The notes under the pieces: generated by a model
Database searches by the model: none
Told to the model about the DNA's origin: nothing
The model's input: the letters and a program-made list of their open reading frames with translations, nothing else
Translations under genes and position numbers: made by a program
Shown here: positions 24,558 to 33,578 of the stretch, piece after piece
Layout of the letters: each line of letters starts with the position of its first letter
Position numbering within the stretch: position 1 is the first letter of the stretch
From: Bacteroidota bacterium
GTDB lineage: Bacteria; Bacteroidota; Bacteroidia; Cytophagales; Cyclobacteriaceae
Length of the DNA stretch: 64,000 bases
Direction: 5' to 3'
Assembly (NCBI GenBank): GCA_022567155.1
Contig: JADFHN010000006.1
Location: forward strand, 1 to 64,000

Positions 24558-26405
24558 ATGAATAGGCTAAAACATCATTACCTCCCGGGGTTCATACTCC
24601 TGCTTGTACTTGTCATCGGGTTTTTGCCTGCAGGAGCCCAGGGCATCAAAATTAACCGTATTGACCCGCCAAACTGGTGGGCGGGAATGAAGAATCAGGA
24701 ACTTCAACTGCTTGTTTATGGGGAACATATTTCGGGATCAGAAGTTTCTTTCGAATATCCCGGAGTGAAACTAAAGGAAACGATCAGGCTGGAAAACCCG
24801 GATTACGTATTTCTCAATCTTCAATTTACCAATGAAGCAATGCCGGGCTCATTCCAAATTAAATTTACTTCAGGAAAAAAATCCGAAACCTACAGCTACG
24901 AATTAAAAAAAAGAATTTCCCGTATATATAACGGGCTGAATTCAGGCGATGTATTGTATCTGATCATGCCTGACAGGTTTGCAAACGGAGATAAAACCAA
25001 TGATAATGCGGCGGGCATGTATGAAAAGCATGACAGGCAAAATCCCAGCGGAAAACATGGCGGTGATCTTCAGGGAATCATAAATCATATCGATTATATC
25101 CGGAACCTCGGAGTGACTGCCGTTTGGCTTAATCCGGTATTTGAGAACAACATGCATGCGTATTCCTACCATGGCTATTCCATTACTGATCATTATAAGG
25201 TTGATCCCCGGTACGGTACTAATGAATTGTATTTTGATTTCGTGAATAAATGCCATGAAACGGCCCTGAAGGTAGTTAAGGATATGATTTTTAATCACTG
25301 TGGTAGTGAACATTGGTGGATGAATAATCTCCCGTCCCAGGATTGGCTAAACCAATGGCCCGAATACACACAAACAAATTACACCAATGCCGTTTCTTCT
25401 GATCCGCATGCATCCGCTGCTGATTACAGGAAACTGGTGGACGGATGGTTTGTAAAGAGTATGCCTGATTTAAACCAACGCAATACATATCTCGCCACCT
25501 ATCTGATCCAGAACAGCATCTGGTGGATCGAATCCGCGGGAATTGATGGCATACGTATGGATACCTATCCGTATCCTGACAAAGATATGATGACAACCTG
25601 GGTTGACAGGGTTCTTGAGGAGTATCCTGGATTTTACATTGTAGGAGAAACGTGGCTGCATTCACCAGCCTATGAGTCATATTGGCAGGGTGGTTCGGCA
25701 AATTTTGACGGGTACGACTCGCATCTGCCGGGTATTTCCGATTTCCCTGTCCACTATGCTGTCATCAATACGTTCAGGAAAGGCGGAAGCGTCGGCAATC
25801 TTTATGATGTCATTTCAAAAGACCTGGTATATAGCAATCCGGATATGAATAAAATATTCATGGACAATCATGATATGGACAGGGTATATGCACAGCTTGG
25901 TCAGGATTTGGATAAATTGAAAATGGCTACTGTGTTCATACTCACTACTCGTGGTATTCCTCAGATTTTTTACGGTACAGAGTTACTGATGAAAGGCACA
26001 GGAGATCATGGCGTGATCAGGGAAGATTTTCCAGGTGGCTGGCCGGGAGATGCACGAAATGCATTTTCGCAGAAGGGAAGAACAGCAGATGAAAACGCAT
26101 ATTTTAATTTTATCCAAAAGATTTTACAATGGCGGAAAAACAACCATGCCGTTGAAAACGGAAGACTTATACACTTTATTCCTGAAGACGAAATCTATGT
26201 ATATTCAAAATATTCAGATAAAAGTGCCTATGTGGTCATTATTAATAATAACTCAGCGGCAAAGACTGTTGCCACCAATAGATATCGTGAATTATTTGAT
26301 GGTTATACGAATGCCATGGAAATCATTTCAGGAACAATTGTTACTGATCTCACCCAGGTTGAGGTTGGCCCGTACTCCGGTATAATCCTCGATTTGTCAA
26401 AATAA
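24558..26405 (+). CDS. Secreted alpha-amylase family (GH13) cyclomaltodextrinase/neopullulanase-like
   Basis: A 615-residue protein with an N-terminal signal peptide (about 1-28, ending GAQG), an N-terminal beta-sandwich (30-120; NRIDPPNWWAGM) of the cyclomaltodextrinase type, then the (beta/alpha)8 barrel. Barrel signatures include MPDRFANGD, VTAVWLNPVFEN, YHGYSITDHYKVDPRYGT, IRMDTYPYPD (nucleophile Asp335), GETW (acid/base Glu364) and DNHDMDR (Asp439). A C-terminal beta domain ends the protein. It resembles SusA/neopullulanase-like periplasmic enzymes that cut maltodextrins. It is 55 bp after fbaA and directly upstream of glgB. Confidence 0.92.
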   Translation: MNRLKHHYLPGFILLLVLVIGFLPAGAQGIKINRIDPPNWWAGMKNQELQLLVYGEHISGSEVSFEYPGVKLKETIRLENPDYVFLNLQFTNEAMPGSFQIKFTSGKKSETYSYELKKRISRIYNGLNSGDVLYLIMPDRFANGDKTNDNAAGMYEKHDRQNPSGKHGGDLQGIINHIDYIRNLGVTAVWLNPVFENNMHAYSYHGYSITDHYKVDPRYGTNELYFDFVNKCHETALKVVKDMIFNHCGSEHWWMNNLPSQDWLNQWPEYTQTNYTNAVSSDPHASAADYRKLVDGWFVKSMPDLNQRNTYLATYLIQNSIWWIESAGIDGIRMDTYPYPDKDMMTTWVDRVLEEYPGFYIVGETWLHSPAYESYWQGGSANFDGYDSHLPGISDFPVHYAVINTFRKGGSVGNLYDVISKDLVYSNPDMNKIFMDNHDMDRVYAQLGQDLDKLKMATVFILTTRGIPQIFYGTELLMKGTGDHGVIREDFPGGWPGDARNAFSQKGRTADENAYFNFIQKILQWRKNNHAVENGRLIHFIPEDEIYVYSKYSDKSAYVVIINNNSAAKTVATNRYRELFDGYTNAMEIISGTIVTDLTQVEVGPYSGIILDLSK

Positions 26406-26581
26406 ACAAATGCAATGGGAAATGCAGGTCGTGTAACGTAGCTTACCAATGAATGCGGATAATCATGGAAATGGAATGATCGTGAGGATGTTTAAAAATA
26501 ATCCGGCAGATTTAACAAGGCTTAATATTTTATATAGACGAAACGTGAATTTAATAATGGATTTTGCAGACGATTCGGATA

Positions 26582-28639
26582 ATGGTAAAAAAAAGTAATT
26601 CAGGAAAAGCGGGCAAATCTAACCCAAAGATGACATCAGTAACAAAGAAATCAGTTCAGTCCCGAACGTTCAGAAGTGTGACTGAAAAAATTGATTCATT
26701 AAAGCAATCAGATAGGCAGGCTGAATCTATTGCGGGATATACTTTATTCACTGACTTCGACATTCATTTATTCAGGGAGGGCAGGCATATCAGGTTATAT
26801 GAGAAATTTGGCTCGCATGAGGGTGAATGGGAAGGTATTAAAGGTACATATTTTGCCGTATGGGCGCCAAATGCAAAAGCTGTTTCTGTAATTGGCAATT
26901 TCAATCACTGGAACATACATGAAAACATGCTGGGCGCCCGGTGGGATTCATCAGGTATATGGGAAGGGTTTATTCCACACGTGGCGCATGGCGAAGTGTA
27001 TAAGTATGCGATAAAAACAAAATCCGGCAATGTGATTGAAAAAGGAGATCCCTATGCCCGGTTCTGGGAGGAAGCGCCCCGCACCGCTTCCATTATTTGG
27101 AATACAGGGTATGAATGGAACGATACGAAATGGATGGATCAGCGAAAGCAGGACGCCGGCCAATCGAAGCCTATGTCGGTTTATGAGGTGCATCCCGGAT
27201 CATGGCGCAGAAATGCGGATGAAGACAACCGGTCGCTTACATATGCCGAAATGGCCGACGAGCTTGTGGCTTATGTTAAGGAGATGGGCTATACACATGT
27301 AGAGTTTATGCCATTGATGGAACACCCGTTTTATGGCTCATGGGGGTATCAGATTACAGGATATTTTGCTGCGACAAGCCGTTATGGTGATCCCCAGGGC
27401 CTTATGCACATGATCGATAAATTTCATCAGGAAGGCATAGGTGTTATTCTTGATTGGGTTCCATCGCACTTTCCCGGAGATGCATACGGATTGTTTGAAT
27501 TTGACGGAACACACTTGTACGAACATGCAGATCCACGGATGGGCTTTCATCCTGACTGGAAAAGCTATATCTTTAATTACGGACGGCATGAAGTACTCTC
27601 CTTCCTGATTTCGAATGCCATTTTCTGGCTTGATAAATATCATGCCGACGGCCTTCGGGTAGATGCCGTAGCTTCCATGCTTTATCTCGATTATTCAAGA
27701 AAAGAAGGCGAATGGCTGCCAAATGTGTATGGGGGAAATGAAAATATTGACGCCATAGCTTTTCTAAAAGCATTTAATGAAAATGTTTACAAGGAATTTC
27801 CCGATGTGATTACGATTGCGGAGGAATCAACCTCCTGGTCGCTTGTATCGCGACCCACCTATCTGGGAGGTCTTGGTTTCGGGCAAAAGTGGATGATGGG
27901 CTGGATGCACGACACACTGGAATACTTCAAAAAGGACCCGGTTCATAGAAAGTACCATCAGAATGATATTACGTTCAGCATTATGTATGCGTTTACTGAA
28001 AATTTCATGCTTCCGTTATCACACGATGAGGTGGTGCACGGCAAGGGATCGCTGATCGGCAAAATGCCGGGCGATGAATGGCAGAGATTTGCAAACCTGA
28101 GGCTGTTGTTTGGCTTTATGTATGTTCATCCTGGCACAAAATTCATGTTTATGGGAGGTGAACTTGGCCAGTATGCAGAATGGAATCATGAAAAGAGCCT
28201 TGACTGGCATTTACTGAAATATGATTTACACAGGGGCTTGCATAATTGGGTAAAAGACCTTAATTCGTTTTACAGGAGTTCCACAGCTTTGTACGAACTG
28301 CAATTTGATAACCGCGGATTTGAGTGGATCGATTACTCCGACAGTGAAAACAGTATCATTGTTTTTATGAGAAAAGGTAATGCACCTGATGATGTAATTG
28401 TGGTGGTTTGTAATTTTACACCAACACCCAGACATAATTACCGCATCGGCGTTCCTTTTAAGGGAATGTGGAAGGAATTGATTAATAGTGATGATTTTAA
28501 GTATGGCGGAAGCGGCGTTATTAATCAGGGAATGCTAACAACTGATCTGGAAAAGATTCATGAAAGGGATGACGCTGTTGTCCTAAATGTACCACCCTTG
28601 GGAATTACCGTTATAAAAATGTCAGAAGAGCAGGAGTAG
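26582..28639 (+). CDS. glgB: 1,4-alpha-glucan branching enzyme
   Basis: A 685-residue glycogen branching enzyme, GH13_9. The N-terminal CBM48 region starts after a short Ser/Lys-rich lead (TYFAVWAPNAKAVSVIGNFN then WNIHENML). Catalytic-barrel signatures: YEVHPGSWRR, EFMPLMEHPFYGSWGYQ, DWVPSHFP, GLRVDAVASMLYLDY (nucleophile Asp361), IAEEST (Glu414) and LSHDEVVHGKG (Asp482). The C-terminal beta domain closes with VLNVPPLGITVIKM. The ATG at 26582 is preferred over a TTG six codons upstream, since the extra residues add nothing conserved. It creates alpha-1,6 branches in glycogen. No glgA, glgC or glgP is in the window. Confidence 0.95.
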   Translation: MVKKSNSGKAGKSNPKMTSVTKKSVQSRTFRSVTEKIDSLKQSDRQAESIAGYTLFTDFDIHLFREGRHIRLYEKFGSHEGEWEGIKGTYFAVWAPNAKAVSVIGNFNHWNIHENMLGARWDSSGIWEGFIPHVAHGEVYKYAIKTKSGNVIEKGDPYARFWEEAPRTASIIWNTGYEWNDTKWMDQRKQDAGQSKPMSVYEVHPGSWRRNADEDNRSLTYAEMADELVAYVKEMGYTHVEFMPLMEHPFYGSWGYQITGYFAATSRYGDPQGLMHMIDKFHQEGIGVILDWVPSHFPGDAYGLFEFDGTHLYEHADPRMGFHPDWKSYIFNYGRHEVLSFLISNAIFWLDKYHADGLRVDAVASMLYLDYSRKEGEWLPNVYGGNENIDAIAFLKAFNENVYKEFPDVITIAEESTSWSLVSRPTYLGGLGFGQKWMMGWMHDTLEYFKKDPVHRKYHQNDITFSIMYAFTENFMLPLSHDEVVHGKGSLIGKMPGDEWQRFANLRLLFGFMYVHPGTKFMFMGGELGQYAEWNHEKSLDWHLLKYDLHRGLHNWVKDLNSFYRSSTALYELQFDNRGFEWIDYSDSENSIIVFMRKGNAPDDVIVVVCNFTPTPRHNYRIGVPFKGMWKELINSDDFKYGGSGVINQGMLTTDLEKIHERDDAVVLNVPPLGITVIKMSEEQE

Positions 28640-28678
28640 CATAATTTTGAAGGGTCATAAAAAACGCAGGTGCAATTA

Positions 28679-31087
28679 ATGAAAAAAAATATATGTATTC
28701 ACGGACATTTCTATCAACCCCCGCGTGAAAATGCGTGGCTGGAACAAATTGAATTACAGGATTCCGCGTATCCGTTTCATGACTGGAATGATCGGATTAC
28801 CTATGAGTGCTATACACCCAATACAGCATCACGCATACTCGATGAATCAAATGTAATTAAGGATATTGTAAATAATTATTCAAATATCAGTTATAACTTC
28901 GGGCCAACATTGCTATCCTGGTTGGAGGAAAAAGCCCCGGAAACCTACCGGAATATAATATTGGCGGATGAAATAAGCAGCACAAATTTTTCAGGCCATG
29001 GATCATCTATTTCGCAGGCATATAATCATTTGATTTTGCCACTTGCCAATGCGCGGGATATCAGCACCCAGGTAAAATGGGGTATCCGTGATTTCGAGCT
29101 CCGGTTTAAACGCAGACCGGAAGGTATGTGGCTGCCTGAGACAGCGGTAAATGTAGAAACCCTGGAAGTACTGGCTGAAAATGAGATTAAATTCACAGTA
29201 CTGGCTCCGCGTCAGGCTGAAAAGATCAGAAAGCTAAGTGAAAATGAATGGATTGATGTAAGGGGCGGGAAAGTTGACCCGAGAAAGCCCTACCTATGCA
29301 ATCTTCCTTCCGGTCATTCGGTTTGCATTTTCTTTTATGATGGCAATGTTTCAAAGGATGTTGCATTCAATAAACTACTCAACAACGGTAAAAATTTTGC
29401 CGAACGCCTTTTAAAATCGATGGATGAAAACCCCGGTGACTCGCAGATAGCGAATATTGCCACCGATGGCGAGAGTTACGGGCATCATCATAACCATGGA
29501 GATATGGCGCTGGCGTATTGTGTGGACTATATTCAAACCCGGTCGGATGCCTGCATAACCAATTATGGGGAATTTCTTGAAAAGTATCCACCGGTTTATG
29601 AAGTTACCATCGTAGAAAACAGTTCATGGAGTTGTGAGCATGGCGTTGAAAGATGGAGAAACAACTGTGGTTGCAATACAGGGGCCCAGCCTGGCTGGAA
29701 CCAGCATTGGAGAAAACCGTTGCGCGATTCGCTCGACTGGTTAAGAGATCGAATGATCGAAATATACGAACAGGTTGGGGCGGAATTGTTTAAAGATCCG
29801 TGGCAGGCCCGTGATGCCTATATTGAAGTGATTCTCAACCGTACGGAAAAAACGATTGAAGATTTTCTTGAAAAATACGGTAAAGACCTGATAAGTAATG
29901 GCACAAAAAGCAGAGCCATGCGTATGCTTGAAATGCAGCGCAATGCCATGCTGATGTACACAAGTTGTGGTTGGTTTTTCAGTGAGGTTTCAGGTATCGA
30001 AACAGTGCAGATACTACAGTACGCATGCCGTGCCCTACAGCTTGCAAGTCAGGTTGCAGGGAGCGAACTGGAAGAACAGTTTATCCATAAGCTCGAGGCA
30101 TGTAAAAGTAATATTCCGGAATACGACTCTGCAGCAGACATATACAGGAAACAGATCATTCCGGCAAGACTCGATCTGATGCGTGTCGGGATGCATTATG
30201 CGGTGGCCTCATTATTTGAAAAGCAACCGGAAAAATTTCCTGTGTTTAATTATTCTACACAAAGCGAATTTTTTGAAAGAAGAGAAGCCGGTATTCACCG
30301 TATTTCATACGGGCGAATAAATATCAGGTCAAAAACAACCTTTTCAGAAAAACATTTCAGCTTTATCGCTCTGTATCTGGGGCAGCACAATATCATCGGT
30401 TACATATCGGTAGATATGAAACATGATACGTTTTTTTCGATGTACGACCAGACTTTGGCGGCTTTCAGAGAGAGTAATCTCAGCAAATTGCTTGGGTTGA
30501 TGCAGGAGTATTTTGGCAGCGAAAAGTTCTCAATCTGGCATTTATTTAAGGATGAAAAGCGAAAAGTGTTTGACGAAATCGTTGCCAAATATTTGGGTAA
30601 AATCGATACTGAACTCAAACAAATATACGATCAGGATTACCAGCTTGTAAACGCGCTTGCCAATGAAAAATATCCGGTGCCTGAGATTTACCTGCATATG
30701 TTTGCTTACGTATTAAATTCCGAATTGAAAGAATGCCTCCAGACTGATCCGCTGGACATCAATTTGCTTAAAACAATTGTATTTAAATTTGAAAAGTGGG
30801 ATCTCAAACTTAGTACTCAAATACCGTTTGAAAGGATCGTAAATGATATGATCAACAAAAACCTTATGGAACTTTATCTGGGCGTGGATGGATTTTCAAG
30901 ATTGAAACGTCTGAATTATGTATTTGAAATCATGAAAGACTTTGGGTTAAAACTAAATTTGTACCAAAGTCAGAACTTGTATTTTAAAATATCAAAAAGT
31001 GAACAGGCTGATAGCTGGGAGAAAAAATGGAAAAATGAATTTAATAACCTTGGCAGAAATATGGGAATAAAAGTGGAAATTAACTGA
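28679..31087 (+). CDS. GH57-like glycoside hydrolase, DUF3536 family
   Basis: An 802-residue protein of the GH57-like/DUF3536 group. It opens with CIHGHFYQPPRE (GH57 motif 1), followed by the FGPTLLSWLEE block, a GMWLPETAV block (motif 3, with the Glu expected as nucleophile), and the IATDGESYGHHHNHGDMAL block (motif 4 region). The C-terminal 350 residues are helical and have no known motif. There is no signal peptide, so it is cytoplasmic. Its position after the amylase and glgB genes suggests a role in maltodextrin or glycogen turnover; the true reaction of DUF3536 proteins is unsettled. The ATG at 28679 is chosen over GTG three codons earlier. The next gene starts 2 bp after the stop. Confidence 0.88.
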   Translation: MKKNICIHGHFYQPPRENAWLEQIELQDSAYPFHDWNDRITYECYTPNTASRILDESNVIKDIVNNYSNISYNFGPTLLSWLEEKAPETYRNIILADEISSTNFSGHGSSISQAYNHLILPLANARDISTQVKWGIRDFELRFKRRPEGMWLPETAVNVETLEVLAENEIKFTVLAPRQAEKIRKLSENEWIDVRGGKVDPRKPYLCNLPSGHSVCIFFYDGNVSKDVAFNKLLNNGKNFAERLLKSMDENPGDSQIANIATDGESYGHHHNHGDMALAYCVDYIQTRSDACITNYGEFLEKYPPVYEVTIVENSSWSCEHGVERWRNNCGCNTGAQPGWNQHWRKPLRDSLDWLRDRMIEIYEQVGAELFKDPWQARDAYIEVILNRTEKTIEDFLEKYGKDLISNGTKSRAMRMLEMQRNAMLMYTSCGWFFSEVSGIETVQILQYACRALQLASQVAGSELEEQFIHKLEACKSNIPEYDSAADIYRKQIIPARLDLMRVGMHYAVASLFEKQPEKFPVFNYSTQSEFFERREAGIHRISYGRINIRSKTTFSEKHFSFIALYLGQHNIIGYISVDMKHDTFFSMYDQTLAAFRESNLSKLLGLMQEYFGSEKFSIWHLFKDEKRKVFDEIVAKYLGKIDTELKQIYDQDYQLVNALANEKYPVPEIYLHMFAYVLNSELKECLQTDPLDINLLKTIVFKFEKWDLKLSTQIPFERIVNDMINKNLMELYLGVDGFSRLKRLNYVFEIMKDFGLKLNLYQSQNLYFKISKSEQADSWEKKWKNEFNNLGRNMGIKVEIN

Positions 31088-31089
31088 AT

Positions 31090-31890
31090 TTGAAAATCAG
31101 CGATAACGATATTGTTATTACCAGTTGGGGGGATCTTTGTGAGCGGTTATACGACAACTCCTGGAAAGACCGGATGGGCAGATTCAGAACAGATTATGCT
31201 TTCAGAGGGGTGTCGGTAAAGGAATACCAGCTTAAAAACCGGTTTTTACGAAATTGCGGTGAAAAAGGAAACCTGGAGTACCATTTACTGCGTAACTTCA
31301 AGAAGTATGCTATGGTGGAAACTACTGAGGCGCTGACCTCTGATTGGCGGCTTCTTACCATCGGTCAGCATCATGGGCTTCCGACGCGGTTGATGGACTG
31401 GACTTACTCCCCGTTCGTTGCCGTCCATTTTGCAACAGTCAACCTGGATAAATACGACCACGATGGCGCCATCTGGATGGTAGATTTTGTAAAAGCCAAG
31501 GAACTGTTGCCAGATTCTCTGAGAGATAAACTCCTGCAGGCTGGTGCAAATTCGTTTACCATTGAAATGCTTGAAGAAGCAATGCCTAATTTAAGCGATT
31601 TTAAAGCGCTGTCTGATACAAATGTCACATTGTTTTTTGAGCCGCCTTCAATTGATGAACGTATTGTAAACCAATATGCGTTTTTCTCCTGCATGTCAAG
31701 CGCTACACTGATCATGGATGACTGGTTGTTGCAATACCCAGATATTTACAGGCGTATTATTATCCCAAAGGAGTTTAAATGGGAAGTGCGTGATAAGCTT
31801 GATCAGGCCAATATTAACGAAAGGCTGCTCTTTCCCGGGCTGGACGGCCTTGCAAGCTGGCTGCAACGGCATTATTATCCGGGGAAGTAG
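31090..31890 (+). CDS. FRG-domain protein
   Basis: A 266-residue cytoplasmic protein of the FRG-domain family (named for a conserved Phe-Arg-Gly motif): YAFRGVSVKEYQLKNRFLR near the N-terminus, then the conserved HHGLPTRLMDWTYSPFVAVHFA block typical of these proteins, D-G-A-I-W, and the FFEPPSIDERIVNQYAFFS block. FRG domains appear in uncharacterised proteins and in some phage-defence and toxin contexts, but no activity is firmly known. It starts with TTG, 2 bp after the GH57-like gene's stop, so translation is coupled and it is probably functionally tied to that gene. It is followed by the repeat-rich patch. Confidence 0.82.
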   Translation: MKISDNDIVITSWGDLCERLYDNSWKDRMGRFRTDYAFRGVSVKEYQLKNRFLRNCGEKGNLEYHLLRNFKKYAMVETTEALTSDWRLLTIGQHHGLPTRLMDWTYSPFVAVHFATVNLDKYDHDGAIWMVDFVKAKELLPDSLRDKLLQAGANSFTIEMLEEAMPNLSDFKALSDTNVTLFFEPPSIDERIVNQYAFFSCMSSATLIMDDWLLQYPDIYRRIIIPKEFKWEVRDKLDQANINERLLFPGLDGLASWLQRHYYPGK

Positions 31891-31904
31891 AACTTTCAGA
31901 AGCC

Positions 31905-31950
31905 GGGATTCGAGCAAGAACTTTAACAGGGGTCTGAGCGGACGCTCAGA
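31905..31950. repeat. 46-bp direct repeat, copy 1
   Basis: This segment recurs at 32854-32899 with a single mismatch over 46 bp. It contains an internal hairpin GTCTGAGCGGACGCTCAGAC. The two copies bracket about 900 bp that hold the GIY-YIG gene and other repeats. No coding frame is associated. Confidence 0.85.
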
Positions 31951-31965
31951 TCCCTTCACCCTACT

Positions 31966-31987
31966 GGTCGAAGCGTCAGCTTCGACC
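31966..31987 (+). terminator. Hairpin after the FRG gene
   Basis: Perfect 9-bp stem, GGTCGAAGC at 31966-31974 and GCTTCGACC at 31979-31987, loop GTCA, followed by TTATT. It lies 76 bp after the FRG stop and could end that operon, but the T run is weak. Confidence 0.4.
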
Positions 31988-32027
31988 TTATTACCCGGAA
32001 GAAAAACCATCACCTGATGAAGGCAAA

Positions 32028-32187
32028 CGTCATTACCCGGTTTACTTGCCCGACGTGGTTTATCCTGTCGGGTCCGGGCGATCTCTAAAAATCGAACGTC
32101 ATTACCCGGTTTATCCGGGTAATCCCACTAACGAGACAGCATTTTCGTCGTCTTCCACACAACCTTAATTCAGGAGATTGCCCTACT
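32028..32187. repeat. Degenerate copies of the palindromic intergenic repeat
   Basis: The 16-mer CGTCATTACCCGGTTT occurs here twice (32028-32043 and 32097-32112) and the 19-mer GTGGTTTATCCTGTCGGGT once (32055-32073). Both recur in the copy at 32637-32783. It also shares the stretch reading AGGAGATT plus GCCC/ACCC. The right arm is degraded, so the copy looks decayed. Confidence 0.7.
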
Positions 32188-32188
32188 T

Positions 32189-32216
32189 CATTTCGTTGCA
32201 TTTCGTTGCATTTCGT
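32189..32216. repeat. 10-bp tandem repeat, about 2.8 copies
   Basis: The unit CATTTCGTTG is repeated at 32189, 32199 and 32209, the last copy incomplete (CATTTCGT). It lies between the degenerate repeat copy and the 3' end of the GIY-YIG gene. No function is indicated. Confidence 0.75.
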
Positions 32217-32241
32217 TAAGCTGGGCAGGAACACCGTCATC

Positions 32242-32550
32242 TCATCTAAAATCACTGATTTCATCAAATAGATCCTTCATGCCGGGATTCAATTTCCGGA
32301 TTAACTTTTCTTTCCATGATCTTTTATATTTTTTCAAGCGTTTTTCTCTGTGAATAGCTTCCTCAATGGAATCATAAAACTCATAATACAATACGTCTGT
32401 ACAGTTGTATTTTTTAGTAAATGTAGAACCATATTCTGATTTGTGTTCGATAACCCGCGTGTTTAAATCGCAGGTAACACCGATATAAAGAACAGTTCTG
32501 TATTTGTTAGACATTATATACACATATCCGCCTTTACCAATAGATGACAT
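32242..32550 (-). CDS. GIY-YIG domain endonuclease
   Basis: A 102-residue single-domain GIY-YIG protein: GGYVYIMSNKYRTVLYIG holds the paired tyrosine motifs (GxYVYxM...LYIG), VTCDLNTRVIEHK provides the conserved Arg/His segment and the Glu is in the REKRLKKYKRSWK region. This is the size of the widespread bacterial UPF0213/YhbQ-like GIY-YIG proteins; exact substrate unknown. No partner gene adjoins it. It is flanked on both sides by copies of the same palindromic repeat and by 46-bp direct repeats, a setting that resembles a mobile locus. AT content is similar to neighbours. Confidence 0.88.
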   Translation of the reverse strand: MSSIGKGGYVYIMSNKYRTVLYIGVTCDLNTRVIEHKSEYGSTFTKKYNCTDVLYYEFYDSIEEAIHREKRLKKYKRSWKEKLIRKLNPGMKDLFDEISDFR

Positions 32551-32636
32551 TTATTCAAGTTATAAAAATCCTGAAGTTAGTAAAAAAGATCATTGACTGA
32601 AATAAAGCGAAGCATTAATAGCCCTTGGAAAACTCC

Positions 32637-32783
32637 CGTCATTACCCGGTTTGCATGCCCGATGTGGTTTATCCTGTCGGGTTCGGGTAATCTCCCTAAC
32701 GAAACATTGATTTCAATTTATTTACACGTACGACTTTTTTCAAGGAGATTACCCGATATCGCTCCACGATTCGGGTAATGACG
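32637..32783. repeat. Palindromic intergenic repeat with 12-bp terminal inverted repeats
   Basis: Perfect 12-bp inverted ends, CGTCATTACCCG at 32637-32648 and CGGGTAATGACG at 32772-32783, enclose 147 bp containing GTGGTTTATCCTGTCGGGT (32664-32682) and AGGAGATTACCCGATATCG. A near copy of the 19-mer also occurs at 32793-32811. The structure fits a non-autonomous palindromic element; a related degenerate copy is at 32028-32187. Confidence 0.72.
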
Positions 32784-32853
32784 TCTGATGTTGTGGTTTA
32801 TTCTGTTAGGTCTGGATAATCCCCTATAAAAAACTGGAACCAGGAAAGGGTTA

Positions 32854-32899
32854 GGGATTGGAGCAAGAACTTTAACAGGGGTCTGAGCGGACGCTCAGA
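32854..32899. repeat. 46-bp direct repeat, copy 2
   Basis: Matches 31905-31950 at 45 of 46 positions, same orientation, including the GTCTGAGCGGACGCTCAGAC hairpin. It closes the repeat-framed segment before the ruvC 3' end. Confidence 0.85.
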
Positions 32900-33009
32900 C
32901 CAGTATAGTATAGACCAGTTTATGGGGAACATTAGCATAGGTTGGAACGGGCGCTCAGGCCAGTTTATCAATCTCACAAATTATCTCCCATCATACGCCA
33001 ACCATCATT

Positions 33010-33576
33010 TTACTTCCCGCTTACTCTGCCGGGGTTCTGTGTAACAAATGCTTTCCAGCTTGTGGTTTTATTTTTTTTTGATTTACCCTGAAAGTGATGA
33101 CAAAGCCCTACTGCAAGTGCATCAGTGGCATCGAGCAGTTTAGGTTCATCACGAAGATGCAGCAGTTTCATGATCATACCGGATACCTGTTCTTTTGATG
33201 CATTTCCGTTTCCGGTTACGGATTGTTTTACTTTCTTTGGCGCATATTCGGTGATTGGTATTTCCCTTGCCAGCGCGGCAGCCATTGCTACACCCTGTGC
33301 CCGTCCGAGTTTTAGCATGGATTGAATGTTTTTTCCGTAAAACGGGGCTTCCAGTGCTACTTCATCCGGATGGTATTCTTCAATTAATGATGTCACCCTG
33401 TCAAATATTTTTTTAAGTTTGAGCTCGTGACCGGAATATTTGCTGAGATGAATAACACCGTATTGAATAAGTGAAAACTGCTGCCCTCTGATTAAAAGCA
33501 GTCCGTAACCCATTACATTGGTACCGGGATCAAGGCCCAATATGATTCGCTCAGATTTTTTTTCTAATTTAGACAC
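33010..33576 (-). CDS. ruvC: Holliday junction resolvase RuvC
   Basis: A 188-residue RuvC (usual length about 165-190). It resolves Holliday junctions with RuvAB during recombination repair. The catalytic acids are visible: Asp16 in [14 protein letters not shown], Glu in the [13 protein letters not shown] block, and the two Asp in [15 protein letters not shown]. The [12 protein letters not shown] helix is also typical. The start is GTG; the divergent flippase gene begins only 2 bp away, so promoters for both must lie inside each other's coding sequence. C-terminal tail is basic. Confidence 0.95.
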   Translation of the reverse strand: MSKLEKKSERIILGLDPGTNVMGYGLLLIRGQQFSLIQYGVIHLSKYSGHELKLKKIFDRVTSLIEEYHPDEVALEAPFYGKNIQSMLKLGRAQGVAMAAALAREIPITEYAPKKVKQSVTGNGNASKEQVSGMIMKLLHLRDEPKLLDATDALAVGLCHHFQGKSKKNKTTSWKAFVTQNPGRVSGK

Positions 33577-33578
33577 TG

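Noticed and set aside
32028-32899. CRISPR-like array
   Set aside because: Repeats are too few, unevenly spaced and palindromic elements differ; no uniform spacers and no cas genes.
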